In this document: positions 1 through 6,605 of the stretch, piece by piece
How the letters are laid out: every line of letters begins with the position of its first letter
How positions within the stretch are numbered: position 1 is the first letter of the stretch
NCBI GenBank assembly: GCA_020200935.1
Contig: JAIVHR010000014.1
Span: forward strand, 1 to 10,502
Source of the DNA: Sphingomonadales bacterium
GTDB lineage: Bacteria > Pseudomonadota > Alphaproteobacteria > Sphingomonadales > Sphingomonadaceae
DNA length: 10,502 bases
Direction: 5' to 3'
Made by a program: the position numbers and the translations under genes
The notes under the pieces: generated by a model
Databases searched by the model: none
What the model was told of the DNA's origin: nothing
The model's input: the letters and a program-made list of their open reading frames with translations, nothing else

Positions 1-477
1 GTGATCCACGCTTTCAGCCATATCGAGGGGGCGCGAGTCGGGCCGGGCTGCACCGTCGGTCCCTTCGCCCGGCTGCGCCCCGGTGCGGTGATGGAGGAGG
101 GCGCCAAGGTCGGCAATTTCGTCGAGATGAAGCAGGCGGTGCTGGGCCGCGGCGCCAAGGCCAACCACTTGAGTTATCTCGGCGATGCGACAATCGGCGC
201 CGGGGCCAATATCGGCGCCGGCACGATCACCTGCAATTATGACGGCTATTTCAAATACGAGACGCATATCGGCGAAGGCGCCTTCATCGGCTCGAACACC
301 GCGCTGGTGGCGCCGGTGACCGTCGGCAAGGGCGCGATCGTGGGAGCGGGATCGGTGGTGACGCAGGATGTCGAGGAAGATGCGCTGGCGTTGGGTCGCG
401 GCGAACAGAGCGCGAAACCGGGCTGGGCCAAGCGCTTTCGCGAGATAATGACCAAGCGGAAGACGGAGAAGGGCTGA
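1..477 (+). CDS. glmU: GlmU C-terminal part: glucosamine-1-phosphate N-acetyltransferase domain (5'-truncated by window)
   Basis: This is the last 158 codons of the bifunctional enzyme that acetylates glucosamine-1-phosphate with acetyl-CoA and then couples the product to UTP, giving UDP-GlcNAc for peptidoglycan and LPS in the cytoplasm. Only the left-handed beta-helix acetyltransferase half is visible. The GTG at position 1 is an internal valine codon, not a start, because full-length GlmU is about 450 residues. Evidence is the hexapeptide repeats ([37 protein letters not shown]) and close similarity to the E. coli C-terminus as I recall it. The probable catalytic histidine is H56 of this fragment in [10 protein letters not shown], matching the E. 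coli His363 region; the NYDG segment that follows is also intact. The tail is the usual basic helix ([14 protein letters not shown]). The gene converges on the alkylsulfatase gene. In my recollection glmS often follows glmU directly in related genomes; here the alkylsulfatase lies between them. Confidence 0.96.
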   Translation: MIHAFSHIEGARVGPGCTVGPFARLRPGAVMEEGAKVGNFVEMKQAVLGRGAKANHLSYLGDATIGAGANIGAGTITCNYDGYFKYETHIGEGAFIGSNTALVAPVTVGKGAIVGAGSVVTQDVEEDALALGRGEQSAKPGWAKRFREIMTKRKTEKG

Positions 478-505
478 AACCCTCCCTTGGATCGTGTGTT
501 TTTGC

Positions 506-586
506 GTCATGCCGGACTTGATCCGGCATCCCGTGCCGCAGGTACGTCGCCCGCTGCTCTGGACCCCGGATCAAGTCCGGGGTGAC
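506..586. repeat. Pair of REP-like hairpins between convergent genes, possibly a bidirectional terminator
   Basis: There are two perfect 8-bp stems with 5-nt loops: ATGCCGGA (509-516) with TCCGGCAT (522-529), and ACCCCGGA (563-570) with TCCGGGGT (576-583). Both loops are CTTGA or its complement TCAAG, so the two units are inverted copies of one element and can also pair with each other. The flanks GTCA and TGAC extend the outer symmetry. The element lies 28 bp after the glmU stop and 22 bp from the alkylsulfatase stop, where it could end transcription from both sides. No long T-run follows either stem, so termination is inferred. The motif is of a type common in sphingomonad genomes. Confidence 0.8.
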
Positions 587-608
587 GAATTATTGGATAT
601 GTAAAATG

Positions 609-2576
609 TTACGGCACCTGCGTCGCGAACCAGAAATTCGGTTGTTCGAGCAATTGAAACAGCGCGAGCAGCGCGGTCGGGTCGCCTTCTATCCGTAGTT
701 CGCCGGCCTGCATCATTTGCATCGGCGGCCGTGTTCGCAGCAACAGCGCTTCGAAGTTGGCGCGGCTCAGGGTCAGGGTGGCGGCCGGGTCCTCGGCTTC
801 GGCTAGGCGGGGAACCATCACGGCCTCGCCGATCTCGAGCGCCACCGTCTCGCCGGTGTCGGTAAAGGCGAATTGCAGCGCGAAGGGATCGCGGGTCAGC
901 CTTTCGGGGGCGTAGCGGCTGGCCAGCATGTCGAATAGCTGGATCGTCGGCACGGCGCGCAGGAAGTCGGCATTGCCGAGGGCAGGCGGCTCTGCGCTCG
1001 GCGGACCGCCGCGCAATTCCTGCGCCGCACCGAGATAATAGCTGCGCCAGGCGCCGCTCTCGGCCTGGAATCCCATCTGCTCATAGGCGGCGGCGAGCCA
1101 GCTCCGCGCCTGTTCGTTCTCGTGATCCGCGAAGACGGCGTGGTTGAGCAACTCCGCCGCCCAGCGATAGTCGCCCGCATCATAGGCTTCGATGCCGCGC
1201 GCCACCACCGCCTCGGCGCCGCCCATCGCCTCGACATAGCGCGCCGCGCTCTGCTCATGCGGCAAGCGGTGAAAATCGGCCATCACGCCGCCCCACCAGC
1301 CGAAATATTGCTGATAGACGGCCTTGGCATTGTGATTGAGCGATCCGTAATAGCCGCGCGCGTCGAAGGCTTCCGACATGAAACCGGGCTCCCCGATCGC
1401 CTCGGCCGCCTCGACCATCGTCGCGCCGCTGTTGGCCCGCCGCAGCACCTGATCGTGGACATAGCGATAAACGTCGCGCTGGCGGGCGAGCTGGGCGCGG
1501 AGCTCCGCATTGCCCCATGTCGGCCAGTGATGCGAGGCGAGCATCACCTCGGCCTCGCCGCCATAGCGCTGGAGCACATCGTCGATGGCGCGCGACCAGG
1601 CGAGCGCGTCGCGCACCTCTGCGCCGCGCATCGTGAGCACATTATGGAAGGTCGTGGTGGCGACCTCGGCGGTGTGGAGCGCGCGAGAATCGGGAAGGTA
1701 GAACATAAGTTCGGCCGGCGCCTCGGTCCCTGCCGCATCGACGAATTCGAACGCCACGCCGTCGACCAGCCGCCGCTCGCCGCGCCCCTCGATCTCCTCG
1801 GTCGGCAGCACCAGACTGACCGAACCGCCGGCGAGCCCCGGGCCGAGCCCGGAGCCGATATGGCTCGCCGGGCCGGGCGGGATGATGCGGCCGAACATCA
1901 GCGTCGCGCGGCGGCTCATATGCGTCCCGGCGAGCAGATTCTCGGCGACCGCGGCCTCGGCGAAGCCGATCGGCGCGAGCACCGGGATATCGCGCGCGGC
2001 GATCTCCTCCTCCTCGACGATGCCGCGCGCGCCGCCGAAATGATCGGCATGGCTGTGGGTGTAGATCAGCGCGCTGACCGGCCGTGCGCCCAGCGTATCG
2101 TTGACCAGCGCCAGCGCCGCCCGCGCGGCCTCGACCGTGGTCAGCGGATCGATGACGATCCAGCCGCTCTCGCCGCGGATCACCGTCATCACCGAAAGAT
2201 CGTAGCCGCGCACCTGCCAGATGCCGTCGACGACCTCGAACAGCCCGTGCTCGGCGGCGAGCCGCGACTGTCGCCAGAGCGAGGGATTGGCGGTGGCGGG
2301 CGCAGGCTGTTGCAGAAAATCGAGCGCCGCGCTCGACCAGACGAGATTGCCCTCGGCATCGCGGATCTCGCCACCCTCGATCTGAGCGATCCGCCCGCGC
2401 GTCGCATCCGCAAGATCGGATGGGTCGGAGAGCGGCAGCCGATCGGCGACTGCCGCGTTGGCCGTGCGCGTTGCCTGCGTCGCTTCGCCGGGGGGAGGGG
2501 CAGAGCGGATGTCGGACTGAGCGAACGCGGGCCCTGCGAGAAGTGCCGCAAGCGACAGGATTGGCCGATATGTCAT
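609..2576 (-). CDS. Exported alkyl/aryl-sulfatase, SdsA1-like, metallo-beta-lactamase fold
   Basis: This 655-residue hydrolase releases sulfate from alkyl sulfate esters such as SDS and is likely periplasmic. Residues 1-20 look like a Sec signal peptide (hydrophobic LSLAALLAG, then PAFAQ). The binuclear zinc site of the family is complete: H174, H176, D178 and H179 in THSHADHFGG, E285 in AGTEAPAE, E304 in HTAEV and H349 in ASHHW. All sit at a constant +5 offset from the ligand positions I remember for Pseudomonas SdsA1 (about 658 residues). The conserved HNVLTMRG segment (311-318) follows. Residues from about 385 to 520 correspond to the helical dimerization domain, and about 535-655 to the SCP2-like domain that binds the alkyl chain. 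The start ATG at 2576 is preceded by a good ribosome site (AAAGGG read on the minus strand, about 2583-2588). It is a single-gene unit convergent with glmU. Family assignment is firm; the natural substrate is unknown. Confidence 0.95.
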   Translation of the reverse strand: MTYRPILSLAALLAGPAFAQSDIRSAPPPGEATQATRTANAAVADRLPLSDPSDLADATRGRIAQIEGGEIRDAEGNLVWSSAALDFLQQPAPATANPSLWRQSRLAAEHGLFEVVDGIWQVRGYDLSVMTVIRGESGWIVIDPLTTVEAARAALALVNDTLGARPVSALIYTHSHADHFGGARGIVEEEEIAARDIPVLAPIGFAEAAVAENLLAGTHMSRRATLMFGRIIPPGPASHIGSGLGPGLAGGSVSLVLPTEEIEGRGERRLVDGVAFEFVDAAGTEAPAELMFYLPDSRALHTAEVATTTFHNVLTMRGAEVRDALAWSRAIDDVLQRYGGEAEVMLASHHWPTWGNAELRAQLARQRDVYRYVHDQVLRRANSGATMVEAAEAIGEPGFMSEAFDARGYYGSLNHNAKAVYQQYFGWWGGVMADFHRLPHEQSAARYVEAMGGAEAVVARGIEAYDAGDYRWAAELLNHAVFADHENEQARSWLAAAYEQMGFQAESGAWRSYYLGAAQELRGGPPSAEPPALGNADFLRAVPTIQLFDMLASRYAPERLTRDPFALQFAFTDTGETVALEIGEAVMVPRLAEAEDPAATLTLSRANFEALLLRTRPPMQMMQAGELRIEGDPTALLALFQLLEQPNFWFATQVP

Positions 2577-2693
2577 GAGCGCCCTTTCGATAGTCGCGGC
2601 ATTTATGCGTCAGCCGGCGGGGGCTGTCACGAGGCGGACGGCGATCTGCGTGACGGTCCGCAAACGGTTCTGGAAAGACTCGCCCACCCCTAG

Positions 2694-2715
2694 CCCCTTC
2701 CGCAAGCGGGAGGGG
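2694..2715. repeat. Short GC-rich hairpin upstream of glmS
   Basis: CCCCTTCCGC (2694-2703) can pair with GCGGGAGGGG (2706-2715), with one T-G wobble and a 2-base spacer, so a real loop would open one or two pairs. The flanking CACCCCTAGCCCC and GGGGACCC resemble the variable intergenic repeats of sphingomonads. The role is unknown; no T-run follows. Confidence 0.5.
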
Positions 2716-2840
2716 ACCCATCATTGCCAACTTCTTGCTTTGATTACATGCCGTGGTCCGGGGCCGCGCCCACCCTGCCAGGAGGATCTGGGCAACCGAA
2801 CCTAGTGAACTCCCGTCGACACTGCGATCCGCCTGTTTAC

Positions 2841-2868
2841 TTGAAGCTCATGCAATTGAGACTATGAA
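2841..2868 (+). promoter_or_regulatory. Possible housekeeping promoter for glmS
   Basis: TTGAAG (2841-2846) and TATGAA (2863-2868) are separated by 16 bases. Each matches the sigma-70 consensus at four of six positions, and they lie in the most AT-rich part of the region. Transcription would start near 2875, inside the left arm of the REP-type inverted repeat, giving a leader of roughly 85 bases that folds through that repeat. This is a pattern match only; alphaproteobacterial promoters often deviate from the E. coli consensus. Confidence 0.3.
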
Positions 2869-2872
2869 CCAC

Positions 2873-2952
2873 CCGGTCGCCCTGAGCTTGTCGAGGGGCT
2901 GTATTTTGCTTCAAGAGGAAGGGCAGGGCTTCGACAGGCTCGGCCCGAACGG
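2873..2952. repeat. REP-type imperfect inverted repeat ending at the glmS translation start
   Basis: The left arm 2873-2896 (contains CCTGAGCTTGTCGAGG) and the right arm 2929-2952 (contains CTTCGACAGGCTCGG) are reverse complements at 18 of 24 positions, separated by 32 bases. This is the familiar CCTGAGCTTGTCGAAGGG type of dispersed repeat seen in sphingomonads and other proteobacteria. The right arm stops nine bases before the glmS ATG, so in the mRNA it would sequester or replace the usual ribosome-binding region. Confidence 0.75.
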
Positions 2953-2961
2953 GTGTGGACC

Positions 2962-4635
2962 ATGTGCGGCATTATCGGCATTCTCGGCCATAACGACGTC
3001 GCTTCGCGGCTGATCGACGGTCTCAGGCGGCTCGAATATCGGGGCTATGACTCGGCGGGCAATGCCCACCCGCATGCCACCGACGCGCTGGCGCTGGTCC
3101 ACAACGGCATCATCGAGAATTTCAAGGAACTGCGCGACGAGCTCATCGAGCGCGGACGGACTTTCGAAAGCGAGACCGATACCGAGGTCATCGCCCATCT
3201 GATCAGCGAACATATCGAAGCCGGCGAGGAACCGCGGATCGCGGTCCGCAAGACCCTCGACCGGCTGCGCGGCGCCTTTTCGCTGGCAATCCTCTTCAAG
3301 TCCGATCCCGACCTGTTGATCGGCGCGCGGCTGGGTTCGCCGCTCGTCGTCGGCCATGGGGAGGGCGAGGGCTATCTCGGTTCGGATGCGATCGGGCTTG
3401 CCCCCTTCACCCAGAAGATCAGCTATCTCGAGGAGGGTGACATGGCGGTCGTCACCCGCAAGGATGTGTTGATCTACGATGTAGACGACGAGCTGGTCGC
3501 CCGCCCGATCAAGGAATCGGGTGCCTCGGCGGCGATGATCGAAAAGGGCAATCACCGGCATTTCATGCAGAAGGAAATCTTCGAGCAGCCGGTCGTCGTC
3601 GCGCAGACGCTGTCGAGCTATCTCAGGCCGCTCGAGGGAAGCATCGCGATTCCCAACCCCGAATTCGACCTCGGCGATTTCAGCCGGATATCGATCGTCG
3701 CCTGCGGCACCGCATTCTATGTCGCGATGATCGGCAAATACTGGATCGAGAAATTCGCCCGGGTCCCGGTCGAGGTCGATTTCGCGAGCGAGTTCCGCTA
3801 TCGCGACCCGATCCTGACCGAGGATCAGTTGGCGATCGTCATCTCGCAATCGGGCGAGACCGCCGACACGCTCGCCGCGCTCAAACATTGCAAGGCGGCG
3901 GGGCTCAGGACGGCCGGCATCATCAACGTGCCGACCAGCTCGATGGCGCGCGAGGTCGATCTGATGCTGCCGACCCATGCCGGGCCGGAGATCGGCGTCG
4001 CCTCGACCAAGGCCTTCACCTGCCAGCTCGCGGTGATGGCGGCGCTCGCGGTCAACATCGCCCGCGCCCACGGCCGGATGCCCGAAGAGGAGGAGCGCGA
4101 GATCGCCCGCCATCTCGCCGCGGTGCCGCAGGCGATGAACGCCGCGCTCAACCATGACGAGGATATCGCGGCGATGGCGCACACCATCGCCGAGGCGCGC
4201 GACGTGCTCTATCTCGGCCGTGGCCCGGATTATCCGATGGCGCTCGAAGGTGCGCTGAAACTCAAGGAAATCAGCTATATCCATGCCGAAGGCTATGCCA
4301 GCGGTGAGATGAAGCACGGGCCGATCGCGCTGATCGACGATAGCGTGCCGCTGATCGTCATCGCCCCCTCGGGTCCGCTGTTCGAAAAGACCGTCTCGAA
4401 CATGCAGGAAGCCCAGGCGCGCGGCGCCCAGGTGGTACTGATTTCCGATGCCGAGGGGATCGCCAAGGCGGGCGAGGGGACGATCGCGACGATCGAGATG
4501 CCCAAGGTCCACCCGCTGATCGCGCCACTCGTCTATGCGATCCCGATCCAGCTGCTCGCCTATCACGTCGCCGTCGCCAAGGGCACCGACGTCGATCAGC
4601 CGCGCAATCTGGCGAAGAGCGTCACGGTCGAATAG
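2962..4635 (+). CDS. glmS: GlmS, glutamine-fructose-6-phosphate aminotransferase, with an internal in-frame deletion in the glutaminase domain
   Basis: GlmS makes glucosamine-6-phosphate from fructose-6-phosphate, taking ammonia from glutamine in an N-terminal Ntn-hydrolase domain and channelling it to the isomerase domains. The start is ATG 2962 because MCGI exposes the nucleophilic cysteine after Met removal; a GTG three codons upstream would block it. The isomerase half looks complete: SQSGETADT (295-303), EIGVASTKAFT (343-353), EISYIHAEGY (436-445), KHGPIALID (451-459) and the canonical end KGTDVDQPRNLAKSVTVE. The protein has 557 residues, against about 609 in E. coli. GYDSAG (28-33) runs straight into NAHPHATD (34-41), so about 51 residues are missing, including the HTRWATHG motif that binds glutamine (Arg73, Trp74, Thr76, His77 in E. 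coli). Cys, VHNG (46-49) and ETDTE (71-75) remain. Glutamine use is probably lost; ammonia-dependent activity could survive. No clear Shine-Dalgarno sequence precedes the start. A paralogue or an assembly fault is possible. Confidence 0.93.
   Translation: MCGIIGILGHNDVASRLIDGLRRLEYRGYDSAGNAHPHATDALALVHNGIIENFKELRDELIERGRTFESETDTEVIAHLISEHIEAGEEPRIAVRKTLDRLRGAFSLAILFKSDPDLLIGARLGSPLVVGHGEGEGYLGSDAIGLAPFTQKISYLEEGDMAVVTRKDVLIYDVDDELVARPIKESGASAAMIEKGNHRHFMQKEIFEQPVVVAQTLSSYLRPLEGSIAIPNPEFDLGDFSRISIVACGTAFYVAMIGKYWIEKFARVPVEVDFASEFRYRDPILTEDQLAIVISQSGETADTLAALKHCKAAGLRTAGIINVPTSSMAREVDLMLPTHAGPEIGVASTKAFTCQLAVMAALAVNIARAHGRMPEEEEREIARHLAAVPQAMNAALNHDEDIAAMAHTIAEARDVLYLGRGPDYPMALEGALKLKEISYIHAEGYASGEMKHGPIALIDDSVPLIVIAPSGPLFEKTVSNMQEAQARGAQVVLISDAEGIAKAGEGTIATIEMPKVHPLIAPLVYAIPIQLLAYHVAVAKGTDVDQPRNLAKSVTVE
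3058..3063 (+). other. Junction of the missing glutaminase segment in glmS
   Basis: The codon for G33 (3058-3060) is followed directly by the codon for N34 (3061-3063). In E. coli GlmS the equivalent residues are separated by about 51 amino acids (roughly residues 34-84 counting Met). The frame is kept on both sides and no stop or odd base composition marks the join. No direct repeat can be shown because the lost sequence is not in the window. Confidence 0.85.
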
Positions 4636-4644
4636 GTCGGGCGC

Positions 4645-5442
4645 TTGTCGACCAACGATCCCGCCCCGCCGGCCAACCGTCCCCGCCTCGACTTTTTCGT
4701 CATCGGCGCGGCGCGTTGCGGGACGACGAGCCTGTTCAGCCTGCTGCTCAACCATCCAGCCATTTACCGATGCCCGGTAAAGGAGCCGCGCTTCTTCAAC
4801 GCGCCGGGCAAGAAGGGTTGGGACTGGTATCGCTCGCTCTATGACCCGGCACCCGCCGATCAGCTGCGCGGCGATTTTTCGCCCTCCTATTCGAACAGCC
4901 CGAAACTGCCGGCCGTGCCACGACGCATCGCCGCGGCCTATCCCGAGGCGCGGATCGTCTACATCGTCCGCAACCCGATCGATTGCGTGCTGTCGAACTG
5001 GCGGATGAAGGCGCAGAAATTCGGGCCGATCGGCTTTCGCGAAAGCCTGGACGAGTGGGCCAAGGGCTTGCTGCACCGTTCGCTCTTCTGGAAGCAGATC
5101 AGCCTGTATCGGCATTGTTTCGCCGACCGACAGATTCTCGTGCTGCAGCTGGAAAGGCTGGTGACGGATCAGGCCGGGCAGATCGAGCGGCTTTGCCGAT
5201 TCCTCGGCATCGATCCGAGCGGCTCACCCAAGTTTCTGCATATCAACGCTTCGGGCGCGAAGCCGGACAGACCCGGAATACCGCTGACGACGCTCGAGGA
5301 TCGGCGCTATTTTATCGATCTGGTCGCCGACGACGCGCTGCAGATGCTCGATTATATTGGGGCACCGCTCGACAGCTGGGATTTGAGCTCCGAATATTGC
5401 GGCTGGGACCAATCGGGTTCGGGTGATGCGGCCGGCGGCTAA
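4645..5442 (+). CDS. PAPS-dependent sulfotransferase family protein
   Basis: This 265-residue cytosolic-type protein would transfer a sulfuryl group from PAPS to a hydroxyl or amino group of an unknown acceptor. The 5'-phosphosulfate loop is at 18-31 (FVIGAARCGTTSLF), and KEPRFFN (46-52) is typical of bacterial members. The 3'-phosphate site is at 104-119 (IVYIVRNPIDCVLSNW) with R109 and S117. The loop has Arg (R24) where eukaryotic enzymes have the catalytic Lys, as I recall for many bacterial homologues. The start is TTG 4645: no ATG or GTG lies before the PAPS loop, and AGG at 4634-4636 gives a modest ribosome site. It begins nine bases after the glmS stop, so it is probably co-transcribed and perhaps translationally coupled with glmS. 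The cysD and cysNC genes downstream would supply PAPS. The acceptor could be a surface glycan, lipid or small molecule; the sequence does not say. Confidence 0.88.
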   Translation: MSTNDPAPPANRPRLDFFVIGAARCGTTSLFSLLLNHPAIYRCPVKEPRFFNAPGKKGWDWYRSLYDPAPADQLRGDFSPSYSNSPKLPAVPRRIAAAYPEARIVYIVRNPIDCVLSNWRMKAQKFGPIGFRESLDEWAKGLLHRSLFWKQISLYRHCFADRQILVLQLERLVTDQAGQIERLCRFLGIDPSGSPKFLHINASGAKPDRPGIPLTTLEDRRYFIDLVADDALQMLDYIGAPLDSWDLSSEYCGWDQSGSGDAAGG

Positions 5443-5451
5443 CGGCCGCCG
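5433..5451 (+). terminator. Possible terminator overlapping the sulfotransferase stop codon
   Basis: CGGCGGC (5433-5439) pairs perfectly with GCCGCCG (5445-5451) around the loop TAACG, which contains the TAA stop. Only TTT follows, so it is at best a weak intrinsic terminator; it may reduce rather than stop transcription into cysD. The remaining 110 bases up to cysD show no other clear structure. Confidence 0.4.
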
Positions 5452-5563
5452 TTTCGGATGTGCGGAGGCAGCGCGGAATCAATGAATCGACGGCTGGTGC
5501 TCGCATTTTGCAGCGCAGCACGTTACATGCCCGCCAAACCCCAGATTCGAGGACGGTAATCAC

Positions 5564-6487
5564 ATGAATTCCGAGGCGAAGCTTTCGCCCGAGCGGCTGA
5601 CGCATCTGGAGCGTCTAGAGGCCGAAAGCATTCATATCATGCGCGAAGTCGTCGCCGAGGCCGAAAGGCCGGTGATGCTCTACAGTGTCGGCAAGGATTC
5701 GGCCGTGATGCTGCATCTGGCGAAGATGGCCTTCCATCCGAGCCCGCCGCCGTTCCCGCTGATGCATGTCGACACGACGTGGAAATTCCGGGCAATGTAC
5801 GAGCTGCGCGACCGCGCGGCGCGCGAAGCCGGGATGGAGCTGATCGTGCATCAGAATCCCGAGGCCAGGGAGAAGGGCATCAACCCGTTCGACCATGGCT
5901 CGCTGCATACCGACATGTGGAAGACGGAAGGGCTCAAGCAGGCGCTGACCGAGCATGGCTTCGACGCGGCCTTCGGCGGCGCGCGGCGCGACGAGGAGAA
6001 GAGCCGGGCCAAGGAGCGCGTCTTCAGCTTCCGCACCGCCAATCATCGCTGGGATCCGAAGAGCCAGCGGCCCGAGCTCTGGAAGCTCTATAATGCGCGC
6101 AAAGCAAAGGGCGAGAGCATGCGGGTCTTCCCGCTCTCCAACTGGACCGAGCTCGATATCTGGCAGTATATCCATCTCGAGAATATCGAGATCGTGCCGC
6201 TCTATTATTCGGCCAAGCGGCCGACCGTCGAGCGCGACGGGATGATCCTGATGGTCGATGATGATCGTTTCCGCTTCGAGGAGGGCGAGGAGGTCGTCGA
6301 ACGCTCGATCCGCTTCCGCACGCTCGGCTGCTATCCGCTGACCGGCGCGGTCGAGAGCGAGGCGGCGACCTTGCCCGAGATCATCCAGGAGATGCTGCTG
6401 ACCACGACCAGCGAGCGTCAGGGTCGGGTGATCGACCACGACCAGGCGGCGAGCATGGAGAAGAAGAAGCAGGAGGGGTATTTTTGA
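5564..6487 (+). CDS. cysD: Sulfate adenylyltransferase subunit 2 (ATP sulfurylase small subunit)
   Basis: CysD catalyses adenylation of sulfate to APS in complex with the GTPase CysN. The 307-residue length matches the family (302 in E. coli) and similarity is end to end. The PP-loop is SVGKDS (41-46), followed by HVDTTWKFR (68-76), the arginine- and lysine-rich block [15 protein letters not shown] (138-152), [15 protein letters not shown] (189-203), [16 protein letters not shown] (250-265) and the conserved C-terminus [13 protein letters not shown] to QEGYF. ATG 5564 is supported by GAGGA at 5549-5553. The gene is followed after 118 bp by cysNC, the standard partner. The spacer carries REP hairpins. 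No PAPS or sulfite reductase gene is nearby, so the APS made here may serve sulfation as well as, or instead of, assimilation. Confidence 0.97.
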   Translation: MNSEAKLSPERLTHLERLEAESIHIMREVVAEAERPVMLYSVGKDSAVMLHLAKMAFHPSPPPFPLMHVDTTWKFRAMYELRDRAAREAGMELIVHQNPEAREKGINPFDHGSLHTDMWKTEGLKQALTEHGFDAAFGGARRDEEKSRAKERVFSFRTANHRWDPKSQRPELWKLYNARKAKGESMRVFPLSNWTELDIWQYIHLENIEIVPLYYSAKRPTVERDGMILMVDDDRFRFEEGEEVVERSIRFRTLGCYPLTGAVESEAATLPEIIQEMLLTTTSERQGRVIDHDQAASMEKKKQEGYF

Positions 6488-6521
6488 CGCGCAACGGAAT
6501 GCGAAGCTTTCCGAAGCGTCA

Positions 6522-6594
6522 ACCCCGGCGCAGGCCGGGGTCTCGTGCAGTTATGTGGAACCTTGCCGCCGGAGATTCCGGCTTTCGCCGGAAT
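6522..6594. repeat. Two REP-like hairpins between cysD and cysNC
   Basis: ACCCCGG (6522-6528) pairs with CCGGGGT (6535-6541), and ATTCCGGC (6575-6582) pairs perfectly with GCCGGAAT (6587-6594) around TTTC. Both belong to the dispersed palindromes common in sphingomonads. They sit inside what should be one transcript. The second hairpin ends 11 bases before the cysNC ATG and covers the place where a ribosome site is expected. Confidence 0.75.
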
Positions 6595-6605
6595 GACGAT
6601 TTGAC

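Larger units (their letters stand above)
2577..2961. other. Intergenic region between divergent alkylsulfatase and glmS genes
   Basis: This 385-bp stretch must hold the promoters of both divergent genes. I find no convincing coding sequence: the short open frames here have no recognisable similarity and no good ribosome sites. The alkylsulfatase ribosome site sits at about 2583-2588. The middle is more AT-rich than the surrounding genes and carries one hairpin (2694-2715) and one plausible promoter (2841-2868). The last 90 bases are taken up by a REP-type inverted repeat. I see no glmS ribozyme-like structure, which would not be expected in this group. Confidence 0.7.

Noticed and set aside
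478..608. Regularly spaced palindromes considered as CRISPR
   Set aside because: There are only two units, inverted relative to each other and with no spacer pattern; they match dispersed REP-type elements.
1122..2693. 523-codon plus-strand open frame opposite the alkylsulfatase
   Set aside because: The sense strand encodes a complete sulfatase with all zinc ligands; the opposite frame is low-complexity Arg/Ala/His-rich shadow sequence.
2953..2961. GTG three codons upstream as the glmS start
   Set aside because: GlmS needs the cysteine right after the initiator Met as its N-terminal nucleophile, so ATG 2962 is the functional start.
2575..3013. Short plus-strand frames in the glmS upstream region (76 and 86 codons)
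   Set aside because: They have no good ribosome sites or recognisable similarity, and they run through repeat sequence and into glmS in another frame.
2911..5115. 734-codon open frame on the minus strand across glmS and the sulfotransferase
   Set aside because: It is antisense to two clearly recognised genes, its translation is rich in Arg, Asp and His with no family resemblance, and long antisense frames are common in GC-rich genomes.
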